Assembly (NCBI RefSeq): GCF_026210795.1
Contig: NC_089443.1
Span: forward strand, 992,001-1,056,000
Length of the DNA: 64,000 nt
Source of the DNA: Rhizophagus irregularis
Taxonomy: Eukaryota > Glomeromycota > Glomeromycetes > Glomerales > Glomeraceae
Reading direction: 5' to 3'
Shown here: positions 35,113 through 48,779 of the stretch, piece by piece
Position numbering within the stretch: position 1 is the first letter of the stretch
Layout of the letters: each line of letters opens with the position of its first letter
Notes under the pieces: model-generated
What the model saw: the letters and a program-made list of their open reading frames with translations, nothing else
Databases searched by the model: none
What the model was told of the DNA's origin: nothing
Program-made: the position numbers and the translations under genes

Positions 35113-37136
35113 TTACCATAAGTCTCCATTTCTTTTTTTTAAAATAAAAAAAATTACTTATTATTAATATAATTATATAAAAAATGAAAACTAAAAAAAA
35201 GATAATATAACAAATACCTGATAAACGGATCAAAGAATGCACACTTAACTGATAATTTCGTTTTATCAATACTGTTACCGATATTCTTAATTCTAATCTG
35301 TCCATTTCTTTGTTTTAAAAAAACACAATTAGTTTGTTCTTTAGAGTATATGCTAACAAATTTTGGAGATTTAGTATTGAAATTATTATATTTGGTTTCT
35401 TCAAGAGGAATTGTATTGCAAGCACTGTGAATATGATAATTTGTAATTTTGAGTGTATAAAATGTAAATTTAGGCAACTCTACAAGGCGATTACCTTCTA
35501 AGCAATAAGCGAACGTGCATGCTCTAATTTTATTATACTCATTATTTTCTTCTTGAACATAATAATAATATCCAATAATAATAGATTCATTTGTAGGATA
35601 TTCGCTTAACACGGGAATTCCCAAACAAATTGGAACTTTTGAGTCATATTCAATTAGATTACTTTTATCTGGTGTGTTAAAATCATTTTCCAAAATATTT
35701 ATTTGAGTATTAAAATTAAAATTGAAATCTGTATAATATCCGATTACCATCCATCCGATTTCTAACTTATAACGCTTTTTGAACGTTTTTTGAACACAAT
35801 GGATTACAAGACTCGGTAGCCTTCCATTTGATGGACAAAGAACTTGACAAGTGAAAAAGTCATTCTTTGATTTCGTTGTATCCGTAACGGTTGCAATAAT
35901 TTTAAAATCTATATCTTCGTTTTTAATAATTTTTGCGACTTTATTTGGTATATTCAAACTAAATCGTATTGGTTTTCTAAATCCTTCTAAAACACAATTA
36001 TGATTTTCAGTATCTAAATGATGAATTTTCATTCCAACCGACTTAATGATTCGTTTACGTAAATTTTCAGACAAAAGCTGAAAAATACTAATTGGATTGC
36101 GAAATTCTATACAATCCCAATATTCATAATTATCTAAAGAACTAACCCAATCCCCTCTATTTAGATTTCCAATATTCTCGGGTTGTTTCCCTCCAATTAC
36201 TTTGGTATATTTGTAGCTACAACTGTTTGACCTTCCTTGTGAAGTAGTAGAAGCTTTTCCTATTTTTGCTTTCAGGATTTGTATATTCATCTTTCCGATA
36301 ATTTTATTAGAATTTCCTGCAGTGTGTTTAACCGACTCCGCAAAATCATCATAATGAACTCTTCCACCTAAAATAACCTCAGTTGGGATAAATTGACCGT
36401 AATCTTCAATAATTTGCTTAAATTCTTCAGGATCTTCAGATTCTATGGCATTTTCTACTACTTTAATAAATTCCGGAGTTGCTTCTAAATGCTCAAGTTT
36501 CAATGACGCTTTGCCATACTTCGTAAAACGATAAGAGTAGTTGGTTTCAACACGAGATTCTTTATTTTTTAATACTCCCATTGACATTCCTATTCCCAAC
36601 TTTACAAAATACTCCACATTAATATCAGCATTAAAAAATAAATTTTTATCCATCATCAAATCCTCACTTGACTCAGATTTAAATTTTCCCTCTTCGCATT
36701 TTCCATTACCAATTTCCAATTTACAATTTTTCGCTTCAAATGCTCTTTTACTAGCTTTCTTAATTCCGTTGGAAGTCATGGTACACCCATAATCTAATTT
36801 ACGTAAATCGTTTATAAACTTCCAAATTTTTGAACATGTCATATATAAAATATAAGCATCTTCACTTTTACGCACAATTTGATGTAAGCGAAAATTTTCT
36901 TCAAATTTTACAGGTATCTCGGAAAATTCAATCTTACTATCATTATTTTCAGAATAATTCCTTACAAACGACAATGTATCGTCGATAATATCATGATTTT
37001 CGAGGTATTGACGAACTTCTAATAGATTATCATAAAGATTCAAATGAACTTCACATGCAGATTTTTGTGAGTTTATAATTTTTAATGTTATATTCTTATC
37101 ATTTTTAGAAAATAAACCTCCAAGGTTTATAGACAT
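35113..37136 (-). CDS. MACPF-like protein, first gene of a divergent pair
   Basis: The start ATG (37136-37134) sits in the TCAGTCATG context shared with the 13.3 kb paralog. Exon 1 is 37136-35218, the intron 35217-35132 has the conserved GTATTTG donor, and the tiny exon 2 at 35131-35113 adds NGDLW; total 645 aa. Order: an N-terminal domain with LNLYDNLLEVRQYLE, a conserved LDYGCTMTSNGIKKASKRAF segment, MACPF-like YGQFIPTEVILGGRVHYDDF (about residue 250), and a C-terminal beta region with KLEIGWMVIGYY also seen in the giant proteins. No signal peptide is apparent, so an intracellular protein is likely. It shares a 388-base promoter with the giant gene at 37525. A pore or membrane role is inferred from fold-level similarity only. 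Confidence 0.85.
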
Positions 37137-37524
37137 GACTGACAAATTTTTTTATAAAAAAAAAAAATTTTTGTCCTTAAACAACTTTTATGTATTACAT
37201 GTATTACGTATTAAAAGCGAACACAAAGAGCACAAAGTAATGATCTTACCATAAATAAACTAGTTTTTTTTTTCTAAATTAAGAACGCCCTCCGACCAGA
37301 ATTATGTTAAATTTTGACCAGAATTATATTCGCTCGAGAACTTCGGATGTGACAATGGGCGTCCGATATTAACATACGAACTGGCCCGAGTTTAGGAGGG
37401 TGCACGTGATAGCGCTAACGTTAATTCCGGCCAGTTCGTACGTTATACATTAAGGAACCCCGTGATACAATAATTTTTAATGGTCAAAAAAAAAAAAAAA
37501 AATTCCCCCCATATTCTACTCAAT
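37137..37524. promoter_or_regulatory. Bidirectional promoter with paired GACCAGAATTAT elements
   Basis: Between two divergent ATGs. It contains GACCAGAATTATG at 37294-37306 and GACCAGAATTAT at 37316-37327, start to start 22 bases (about two helical turns). A CACGTGA lies near 37403, and GCCAGTTCG/CGAACTGGC sequences flank it. The same element occurs in the two other divergent intervals (13.1 and 52.7 kb). Confidence 0.6.
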
Positions 37525-40500
37525 ATGTCTACTTATACGCTAGAACAATATATTAAGAAACACGATTTAAAATATTATAAATATGATGAATTTAATAATA
37601 TAGAGGAGATAGGTGGTGGATTAGTTGGTAAAGTGTATAAAGCAAATTGGAAACAAAATGGAAAATGTTTAGTATTAAAGTCATTTAGTTTAAACAATGT
37701 TAAAGAAATTATCTACGAGGTACGTGTCTGAAGAGGTAGATGTGAATCAAAGTTTTCTATACTAAGAAAATTGATCTATTTTTAAGATAAAATTATATGA
37801 AAAAGTTATCTTTGACGATATGATGATAAAATTTTATGGAATAACTAAAACCGATTTAGGTAAATATATATATTTTTCTACACTACACGATGATTATGTT
37901 TCATTATAATTATAATCAATAATACAATATGCCTGTTAATTTTTTTTTATTATTATTATTTTCTGATTATTGAAATTAATTTTTGAAATATTTAGATAAA
38001 GAATATTTTTTGGTAAAGGAATATGCAGACGGAGGTACACTTCGTAATTATTTGAAAGAGAATTTTAACTTGTTAGACTGGGGGAATAAATACGAATTAG
38101 CCCTTCAATTGTCAAGTGCAATAAAGTTGTTACATGAAAACGGTATAGTACATAAAGATTTGCATTCAAATAATATTCTTATTCATCAAAATTTAATTAA
38201 ATTTGCGGATTTTGGATTAAGCAGACTTATTAAGGATGATAGTCATATTCCATTAAATTCATTTGAAACAATCCCTTATATTGGTCCAGAATTATTTGGT
38301 ATTACAGAAGAAAATTTTGAAGGCATAAATTCATCAGGAGAGGATAAGCTGTTAGAAAGGCTAAAAAGATGTGATATTTATAGTATTGGGGTATTATTAT
38401 GGGAATTGTCTAGCGGATTAAAACCTTTCGCCGATACAAAATATGATTCATTTTTGGCCGAGAAAATTGCTCAAGGATTAAGAGAAGAAATAGTAGAGGG
38501 GACACCTAAAGCATATTCTGATCTTTATTCAAGTAAATAAAAATTTTATGAAAATGCATTACCTTAAATACTAACAAACGAACAAAAGATGTATCGACAA
38601 AATAATAATATATATATTTTTTAATTTATACAGGATGTTGGGATTATGACATAGACAAAAGGCCAACCATTAAAGAGGTTGTTTTAACTTTAAAATCAAT
38701 GATGTCACAACAAATAATTCAAAAATTTAAGTTGAATCATGGATTGTTCTTGAATGGGCATAAAATAGAACCCAGTAAGCAAGCTGTACTTGCTGGAGAT
38801 GGAGAATTGAATATAAGTTTATATAAAGGACAACCTCTAGTGTATACTTCTGTAAACGATAGCAATTCTCGCGAAAATTTATTGAGGTTTAATTGCGAAG
38901 ATAATGAAGTTGAACTCGACGAATCTCTACAACCATCTGATATATGTATTAATTTTCCTGTTGCCGAAATTACTTATATTGCTGATTTATTAGAATCTTT
39001 TTCAAACTTTGATGTTAATGATAATGTAGGAAAATCGTGTGAAACATATGGACATCTATATGCACGTAAAGTTTTAGTTGGTGGAAAATTATTTATTGAT
39101 GATTTTAACTCGGCCACTTCAGACCAAATTGACATGTTTAAATCTCTCATAACTTGGGCGTATGATTCATCTAAGTATGATAAAAAAATTCCATTTGATA
39201 ATATATCCTTCCCGGATTTTTTTCCAAATATAAGGACATCAGATAAAGAAAATTTAAATACTCTCGACAAATTAACTAATTGGATGGATAACTTATATCA
39301 AAAGAATATGACTGTTATAATTTCTTATAATGATCTTATTCCTATTTCTGAATTAAGATCCAGTACTACATCGCAATCATCAATAGACGAAAAACAACCC
39401 GAAATTGCTAATTTTAAAGGGAGATATAGTTTAAAAGAGTGGGTTCGTGATTCAATATACGTAAATTTAACGAAATGGATCAAAGAATTTCGTCTGCTTC
39501 AAGGTTTAATAGTCAATAAATATTTTGAATTAGAAAGCAGCAATAAAATTGCAATTAATATCATCAATATTCCTGATGTTCATTCAAATGATGAATCTTA
39601 TTTGAAAATTATGAAGCCGACAACAGATTTAGAAGAATTTTTAATAACTAATAATATGTACTCTCTTAGTAAACTTATCGAATCTGATGAATCTGATAGT
39701 AAAAGTTTTGAGGATATGATGATAAACCTGACGACAAATTCAAAGAAAATTTTAATACCTAGTAATATGTACTCTTTTACAATTAACAAAAGAGCTATTC
39801 GAGTTAATGATTCGAATTACGGAGATAATACATATTTTATAATAAATTGTGAAAAATTTAAAATTTTATTGAATAAGGATAATATCAAACCTTCAGAAGA
39901 ATTTAGACAAGCTATAGAAAATACACTCGAAGATATGAAACCACTTATACTTCTAAAAAATGTATTTGATGAGTATGGGCATTTTGTTCCATTAAACATT
40001 ATCTTGGGGAAATCTCTTAAAAATATTTTACCAAGCTCCTCCTTATCTTTTACTTTCGAAAATATTGAAAAGGTTGATATAGGATCGCCACCATTCGAAT
40101 CTTTAATATCGTGCTTGGAAACATTGAACATTTCGTATCTTTTACCAAAAAATGGGAATATTATTAAAATAAGTGATTTAACTAGCTGGATACAAAACAC
40201 AAATAATAATTTGGAAATCATTGAATTTGATAAGGTAATCCATTTGTATGAAATTCTTGAATCAGGACAACAGAGAAAAATAGATTATATTTTAAATACA
40301 CAGGATAATTTCAAAGTTATTATGACGGGATTAGTTGATTTAAAAGAGTTTGATATTGACGCTGAGAATGAAAAGAGAATAAATATAAACCCTACATTAG
40401 AAGATGAAAATTATGAAGTTTTTGGATCAATTATTTCAAAAAAAAATCGTTCAAGGTTAGATGAGTTTTTTGTTACATTTGAATCATACGACTTTAGCGG

Positions 40501-43500
40501 ATTTTCTGTAATAATAAACAAATTATCGGAAACAAATGTTAATATAAAAGAGTGTTATATTATATGGATTATTATTGGAAAACCTTCAAATTTATCAGTA
40601 TTTAGCCCAAAAAATCGAGATTGCCAGGTTGATTATTTTTCCATTACATTGCAACCTTATCAATTAGACAATCGCGTCGTAACTCCTTTCAAATTATCTC
40701 AAGGAAACACTATATTTATTAATTCATATTCTACAAATTTTGAACCTAAAAATGGCATCAGATTAATAGATTGGTCTTATAATTCTATTAAAATTGAAAT
40801 GATTAATCCAATTATTAACGTAAATGAATCGAAAAAGGTTAATTCGGTTTCAAGTGTAATTTCTGATAGTGATGATTACAAAATAAATATTTTTAACGTT
40901 TCTTCAGACTACCGAAACTTAAAGGTTGATAATGAAGAAGAGATGGAATGTTCTTTTGATTCAATTGGATTCGAATTAACTAAAAATAATTTTAAAAAAG
41001 GTATGATATATACATATATATTTTCTTTAATATTTTTTTTTTCAACAATTCATTTTAAAAATCTAATCTTTTATTACAACGTTATAAAATAATTAAGAAC
41101 TGATGATAATTGTTCCATTCACTATCCCATTTGCGAAATTTCTTCCTTTAATTGACGAAACTAGAAATATTCTTAACGAAGTCATTATTATTGCGGAAGC
41201 AGCTGAATATAACAAAAGAATTTGTAACGCATTAAAGCAACGGGTTTATGCTGTAGACTTAGCCGTGCTTGATCTTAAAGTTCAAAGAGACAATAATCAA
41301 GAATATTTTAGTGGAAATAATTACTTATATTTACAAGATTTAATTACTACTATAACACATATTAAAGAATTTATGAAAAATATTTCTCAAATGTTAACTT
41401 TGTTGAAATTTAAATATAATCTACCAGAAAATATCGAGAAAACTCTTAAAGAATTATGCGAAGATTTTGACGTTTGTATAGTCAAAATAGATGCATCAAA
41501 TTTTACAACTACGATTAAAGATAAAATTCGCCCCGAAGAAGAAGAGCAACACTTAAAAGCTGATCAAGAAGATTTAAATAAAGTAAGCTTGATATTATTT
41601 TAAATTATGCGTATATTTTATAACTAATCTATCCTGTGATTTTAGTATTTTGGACAAATATTTGGAGTTGATGACAAAGACAAAGAAGAAATGATTTTAA
41701 AAATCAATAAAATCAGTATAATGAAAAGTACGATGGAAAAACTTTTGGACAAGCAAATGGAAAATGAATATAACCAAAAAAAATATCAATCGAAAATTGA
41801 TGAAATTTTTCAAGCACATCAATTAATGTTCTCTGATTACATAAAAATTGACAAGGAACCACGTAAGGATGGGACTGTGACTAAATGGGTTAGTATTAAA
41901 AATAAAGATGAAGAGTATGCATTCAAAAGTATATCTGAAAAAGATAAAAGTAGCGTACAAAATCAAGTTACAATTCTTAGAGAACTTCACGATTGGCAGA
42001 ATATAATAAAATTTTACGGTCTTACTAATGATGGAAAAAAATGGTATTTAGTAACTGAATGGGCTGAACATGGAAATTTACGCGAATTTTATATAAACAA
42101 TAAAGGTTCATTTGACCCTAAATTAAAATTACGTTTTTCTCTTGATATTGCTTGTGGGTTAAATTTTCTAAGAACTGTAGAGGTAAATATGGAGTTTAAG
42201 AATTTATTGGTCGTTTCATTATTTAATTAATTAATTGTTTTTTTCAATTTTTTTTTTAGATTTTGCATCGTGATATTAGAGCTGAGAATGTATTGATCAC
42301 ACATAATAATACAGCAAAACTTACGAATTTTAAATCAAGTCGCTCATATAAGGCAGATACGATGAATCAAATCCAAAATATAGGACAGATTCGATATAGT
42401 GCTCCTGAAATATTGAAGAGGACCCCAGGCTTCAAATACAATAATAAATGTGAAGTTTATAGCTTTGGAATTTTACTTTGGGAAATTTCAGAGGAAAAAA
42501 CTCCATATGAAAATTTGGATGATTTGTTAGAAATAACTAATCTTGTGCTTAATAAATATCGGGAACCATTTTCTGAAAATAATCAAATGCCGGACGAATT
42601 CAAAAATTTAGCACTTGATGGTATGCAAATAATAATTTACACTTTAACTACCCATAAAATATATAATACATTGCTCATTCTTTTTTTCTTGTTGTTTTAG
42701 CCGTTAACCACGTCCCAGAATTTAGACCAAAATTCACGACAATGTTAGAAATTCTTAGTAATTGTTTAGAATCTATCGAAAGATCTCCACATACACCTTC
42801 ATTTAATTATATGACGCATGATGAATCGGCAAAAAAACCCAAAAAACATGAAATGATCGATTTAATTACTAAAATTAGAGATCTCCTCGACAAAGTTGAT
42901 AAAATAACACAAGCAGCTGAACATAATAAGCGAATTTGTAAAGTGTTTAAATATCGAGTTTATGTTGTGTATTTAGCTATACTTGATCTTAAAGTTCATG
43001 GAGATGATAAAGAATATTTTAATGAAAACAATCATCAATGTCTACAAAATTTAGTTGCTGTTATTACGAAAATTGAAGAATTTGTAGCAGATATTTCTCA
43101 AATGACAACTTTATTGAAGTCAAATTATAATCAACCGAAAAATATTGAGAAAATATTCAAAGAATTATGTAAAGGTTTTGACAATTGTATAATCGGTGTA
43201 AATTCATCAGAATTTAATACTACGATTAAAAACAAAATTCATCCCGAAGAAGAAGCTGAAGCATTAAAGGCCGATCAAGACGAATTAAATAACGTAAGCC
43301 TATAGTGATTTTATATATTATTTGCAAGTTCAATCCTAACATTATTAAATTATTTAGTATTTTGAAATTGCCGAAATTAGAGTTGATAATGAGGACAATA
43401 AGAAAAAGCTTCTAAAAGTCAATAAAATGAACAACGACATGGAAGAATTTTTAGACAAGCAAATGGAAAATGAAAATAACCTAGAAACATATCAATTGAA

Positions 43501-45091
43501 GTATGATGAGATTTTCCAAGCACATCAACTAGTATTCTCTGATTACATAAAAACCGACGAGGAACCACGTAGGGATGGGACTTATTTGAAAGTGACTAAG
43601 TGGGTTAATGTTAATAATGAAAATGAAGAATATGCATTTAAAAATATATCTGAAAAAGATAAAAGTGGCGTACAAAATCAAGTTACAATTCTTAGAGAAC
43701 TTCACGATTGGCAGAATATAATAAAATTTTACGGTCTTACTAATGATGGAAATAAATGGTATTTGGTAACCGAATGGGCCGAACATGGAAATTTACGTGA
43801 ATTTTATATAAACCGTAAAGATTTATTTAATCTTAAATTGAAATTACGCGTGTCTCTCGATATTGCTCGTGGATTAAATTTTTTAAGAAATGTAGAGGTA
43901 AAATATAAATAAATTTTTATTGATCGTTTCATTATCAATTAATTATTTTTTTTTGAAATTTTATTTTTTAGATTTTGCATCGTGATATTAGGGCTGAGAA
44001 TGTATTGATTACTCATAATCACATAGCAAAACTTACAAATTTTAAATCAAGCCGTTCATATAAGGCAAATACGATGAATCAAATCCAAAATATAGAACAG
44101 ATTCGATATTGTGCTCCTGAAATATTGGAGAGGACCCCAGGCTTCAAATACAATAATAAATGTGAAGTTTATAGCTTTGGAATTTTACTTTGGGAAATTT
44201 CAGAGGAAAAAACTCCATATGAAAACCTAGATGATTTGATAAAAATAAATAACCTTGTGCTTAATAAATATCGAGAACCATTTTCTGAAAATAATCAAAT
44301 GCCGGATAAATTCAAGGACTTAGCACTTGATGGTATAAAAATAATTTGAATTTAAATTTCTTATAAAAATTCATAATATATTATTAATCATTCTTTTTTT
44401 TTATATCTATCTAGCTATTAATCACGATCCAGAATTTAGACCAAAGCTTACGACAATGTTAGAAATTCTTAGTAATTGTTTTGAATCTTTTGAAACCCCT
44501 TCACACACGCCTTTACAAGACAAAAAATACGTATCACAAAAGCATGTTCCAAAATTACCAGACTTCGAATCGTTTAATTACATGACACTCACTGAAGCAG
44601 CAAAACAACATAAAAGGGATAAACAAGGCATACTCCTCGGAGATGTGAAGACTGCATATAAGTGTTTCGAAGCGTATGCAAACTCCAATACGACAATTCG
44701 TAATCAAATTATGGCAAAGTATTATAAAGCATATTATATTTCAAAAGGATTTGTTGAAGGTCCTCCGGATAAAGATAAAATTGTTGCTGAATTATTTAAA
44801 GAAGTTGCTGATGATAAAGCAAATGAATTCCCTGAAGCTAAACTAAAATATGGATTTTGCTTATATAATGGTAAAGGCGTTGAAAAGAATCTGCCAGAAG
44901 CTCTCAAATATTTTGAACAAGCTGCTGAAAATGGTTATATGGTAGCAATATATAATGCTGGAAAAATGTATTATGAAGGCGTTAGTGTTGAAAAGAATGA
45001 AGAAAAAGCTATTCGTTATATGAGATTAGCTATTTATCATGATTATAAATATGCTATCGAATTTTGTAAAGAACATAACATTCCATTATAG
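37525..45091 (+). CDS. Giant kinase-MACPF-(four-helix bundle-pseudokinase)x2-Sel1 protein, copy 1
   Basis: Eleven exons join in phase without stops: 37525-37719, 37787-37859, 37996-38532, 38634-41000, 41098-41582, 41646-42182, 42260-42620, 42701-43293, 43358-43897, 43972-44332, 44415-45091 (2241 aa). Residues 1-285: TKL-type kinase (IGGGLVGKVYKA, LVLKSF, HKDLHSNN, ADFGLSR), catalytic residues present. About 300-1050: MACPF-like segments with YGHLYARKVLVGGKLF (about 405) and YGHFVPLNIILGKSL (about 713), then the beta region. 1058-1219 and 1545-1716: helical bundles resembling the MLKL N-terminal/HeLo domain. 1220-1518 and 1717-2016: pseudokinases keeping YAFK and HRDIRAEN but with NFK for DFG and no glycine loop. 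2090-2235: Sel1 repeats. A membrane-active, kinase-gated effector is inferred. Confidence 0.85.
41098..42620 (+). other. Domain note: four-helix bundle 1 and pseudokinase 1 of copy 1
   Basis: Exon 5 encodes a hydrophobic first helix (LMIIVPFTIPFAKFLPLIDE) and three more helices ending LKADQEDLNK. Exon 6 starts with a linker/brace-like helix (LLDKQMENEYNQKKYQ) and the pseudokinase N-lobe (EEYAFKSI; ILRELHDW supplies a likely alpha-C glutamate). Exon 7 holds LHRDIRAENVL, LTNFKSSRSY and APEIL. Bundle-brace-pseudokinase is the arrangement of MLKL. Confidence 0.7.
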
Positions 45092-45739
45092 TTTTAATTA
45101 CTTTATTGTACTTATTAATAAATTAATAAATTTAATAAATTTGAAATTGTAAGTTTTTGTATTATATAAATTATTATATTGTATTAGTTATAGGTGTGGA
45201 ATGTATTGGTCGATCGAATAAATATTGACCGAAATCTTGTCAGTACATCATCACTCAACAATATGAGAATACATAGTATAAATGAAGATCATTACCAATC
45301 TTTTAACGATCTAAAAATTAAAACCAATGTCTGGATGTTATCACGTTATCTAATATCAAATTCATAAAATTTTTAATTCTTGATATGAATATACTTTGTC
45401 TTAGTTTAGATAATGTTACAGTCAGAGAAATTGCTTTCAGAATATGCTTCAAATATCAATGAATAATTAGAATGGTACATTCTAATTATTATAGAGGCTC
45501 CGGCTGAAAAAAAACCTTTGCTGAGATATAATATGATTCGTTTTTGCAAAGGTGTCTACGCATTCCTTGATTAAATAAACAATTAATCGAGTACTTCAAT
45601 ATTAAATAAACCTTAGCCTAAATCCTAAACAAATTTACATATATCATTATATGATAATGATACATAATTATCATCTTTAGTACAATTTTATTAATTTTGC
45701 TCCCTCTTAAAATTTCGGGAGCAATATTATGGTAAAACA
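45092..45739. other. 3' flank of giant copy 1
   Basis: No gene recognised. Confidence 0.4.
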
Positions 45740-45915
45740 TTATGTATATATTCTAATTAATTATGCATTTCAGTTATACAAGTATTTTCGATAAAATATA
45801 ATATATTACCGAAAAGCAATAAATCTTGATGAATAAATTCTTTTAAAGACCATATGCTCCATAAAATACGTAAACTTCCCCAATCTGCATAATCTAAACA
45901 ATCATGTAATTTTGG
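45740..45915 (-). pseudogene. Kinase relic
   Basis: On the minus strand: DYADWGSLR, then ILWSIWSLKEFIHQDLLLFGNILYFIENTCIT, shown here only in outline. This corresponds to the kinase hinge through the catalytic loop with a deletion between. Frame breaks are present. Confidence 0.5.
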
Positions 45916-46620
45916 TTTTTAGATCTTGAGTTATTCATGACTTTAATGTGTATGATGTAATGTAGTCTACACGTTTTTTTTTGATTTTAATTTTATTAAT
46001 CAAATTAAGTTAGTTACTGTATAGTACTGACTAAAAGATCCCCTTTTTAGCGTACCCCCATTATAATATACCCGGGTATGATATGTGGTTAAAAAATTTT
46101 AAATTCCGGTAGAATTCGGCAATTTGTTCATGTTCCATACAAGCACCCCGGATACAAACACCCCCGAGCCGCCCCGGATATAGTTCAATTTTCTAAATGG
46201 GTAAATTGATTTATTATACATGGGTATTTTAATCAGTGCTATACGGTAATAACGTAATATCTCCGATAAATTCCCATGTAACATTTTTTTTTAAATTATT
46301 TAAACTCTTCAGAGCCACAATCCAATCATATTCTAATTAAATGTATTTCCGTCTAATGTTGCAGGCGAGAAACATTTCGCCTTTTGAGGTCAAATGGCTC
46401 AAACTTCCGAAACCTGCTCAAACTTCCGTGATCTCTGAAACCTAAAAAAAAAATTACTTAAATATCCGAAACTTGCTCAAATCTAATTCCATAATTGTTA
46501 AAAAATATACATAAACCCTAGCCAATATATGTGTTAAAAAATTTCTGTAATTACTATAAAATTTACATAGTCTCATAAATTTCATTAAACACCACTGCAT
46601 CGCCACTCAATATTATTTCT
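45916..46620. other. Spacer, nothing recognised
   Basis: AT-rich; no gene seen. Confidence 0.4.
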
Positions 46621-46639
46621 TGAAAGATACTTCCACCAC

Positions 46640-47060
46640 ATCCTGCTGAATATAGAAGTCCCGATGAACTTTTCAAAAATGTTCAAACATTTGCAAAATC
46701 TCAGGGCTACGCATTAGTAAAGAACTCGTAAGGATCAACATGGTGAATTGAAAAATATGACCTTACACTGCGATCGAGGTGATACTTACAATAGCTCCTT
46801 GGGTCTTACTGAAGAAACACGCCAAAGATATAAAATCACGATTAATTGACTGTCCTTTTGAATTGTATGCTGCTAGACAAATGATTTATGGCACTTAGAA
46901 GTCGCAATGCAAATTATAATTATAACTTTTCAGAAAACATATCAGGACATCCAATTACTCATCAACTACAGAGGAACTGCTAGAAACTGTTGCAGCACTG
47001 GGGTCACGTCCTTGAGAAATTTTATAAACTGGCTTAACGAATGGCGCAGCAAAATTTAGT
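46640..47060 (+). pseudogene. FAR1/MULE-type transposase N-terminal relic
   Basis: Reading across frame breaks gives DELFKNVQTFAKSQGYALVK, HGELKNMTLHCDRGDTYN, TEETRQRYK, DCPFELYAARQ and ENISGHPITHQL. This is the order of the FAR1-like zinc/DNA-binding module of MULE-related transposases (CDRGG..., CPF...). Stops and small frameshifts occur, and no catalytic domain follows. Confidence 0.6.
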
Positions 47061-48150
47061 AAGTTTAACGTGATTATTATAGGAACAGGAACAAAAAGTG
47101 GGGGTACCGAAATTTACTTTTTACTAAATATGTTTTTTTAGTAATTGAAATAAATTTTTTTGATAAAATTTTAAGTAAATAATTACGTTAAATCCATTCT
47201 AAAATTTTTTCTTTTTTTATGAAAAACAATTTTTCTTCTAAATTATTCGTTAATAAATGTAAAAATAAAATAACAAGTTCCAGATTAAATTGAGTTATGC
47301 TATCCTGAGTACTATATTACTTCAAAGAATAAAAGAAAAAGTGTATTTAAGTAAAATAATTATCATAATGTTAAAAAAAAAAATTCTCAATTTACCTAAC
47401 TTAAAATCCAATGGAAAACTGATGAGAAAAAAGTTCTCATTATTCAATCGCGACTTGGCTTGTGAAATATCAAATTTAATAAAATATCTTAGGCTGATTT
47501 GAAATGATATTTATATATTATTGGATAATTTAAACTATATAATAGTCTAATAGCGGCAGTCTGTGAACCTGGAATTTTTTCGAACGTGACGCAGCAAATT
47601 TCCGGTCACATGTACCGATGCAAAAATCACCTGATACGTGACACCGTACGTGACACCGTACGCGGCGGTACGTAGAGAAAATAATAAATCTATTATTGTT
47701 CTGCCCTCACCGATCAATCTGATAAATAAACTTATATTTAACTAGTAGCTTTCTATATAAAGCTCTTTTTCTTTTATGTATATACCGTATATACAGTATC
47801 TGTAAAATATTGTGTCAATAAAAGTCTAAATGATCTTACTGTGAAGTCAGAACGATAATAATTACGATCTGTAATTATTAATTAGTAAATTTTCACATGA
47901 TTTTACTGTCACAGAATATCACTTATCTAAACGATTGTAATGTATTTTCTTGTGATCATGCATCATGAAGAAATATCAAATTAATAGTTGCTTATAAAAA
48001 CAATTTTAAAGAACTCTTATCGTATCCGAATACAGTCTCTCATTATCATTATCAAAAAAAAAAACTGATCGTTCGTCTAAATAACACCTGGAAAAATTGG
48101 AATAAATAAACTTTTACTTTAACATTAGTTTAAAAACATCACTGGTAAAG
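47061..48150. other. Spacer
   Basis: No gene. A GC-richer island at 47570-47670 carries CGTGACACCGTA twice in tandem followed by CGGCGGTACG. Confidence 0.4.
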
Positions 48151-48556
48151 TGGTTTACATAATACAGCGTTAAATCTACAGCATTTTGACTAATAAATTC
48201 CTCTTATGGTAGTAATCTTACCATATTATAAAGAAGTTTAAATAATAACAAGCAAAACTTATGATTTCTAATTTATAATTAGGCAAATTTTATTATTCAA
48301 TCTGAGGAGGTGGGAAAACTTTATTTGGCCTATCTCCTGCGCGTGGGCTTAAATAATAGGGTGTTTAAATACATAAAGTAATTATTATATATACCAATAA
48401 GTTCACCCAATATAAAAAATAGCAGGGTTTATTTATATCACGACATAAAATTATTTTTTTAATTATTTTATAGGAAATATACTAATACATAATATTTTAT
48501 TAAAAATAATAAAAAGAAATAGTAAAAGCAAACAAATTCTTTATAAAATGAAATTA
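48151..48556 (+). repeat. Diverged duplicate of 25989-26608
   Basis: Same ordered landmarks as the partner copy, shorter by indels. Unknown origin. Confidence 0.6.
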
Positions 48557-48779
48557 ATGACCTTTGCTTGTCCGGTTGTCCCTAATCAACTGTAGATTCC
48601 ATCGGCTATAATTACCTACATCACCTCTATTACGTTTACTGTTTCTTCAATTGAGAAATATCAATTTGTAAAGATTCTATTTAATAAAAATATTTTTAAT
48701 ATAGCAATACTATTAATTACCTTAATATTTCATACTTATAATATTGTCATATTGTTGTTTACCTGCTTCTTTAATTTGC

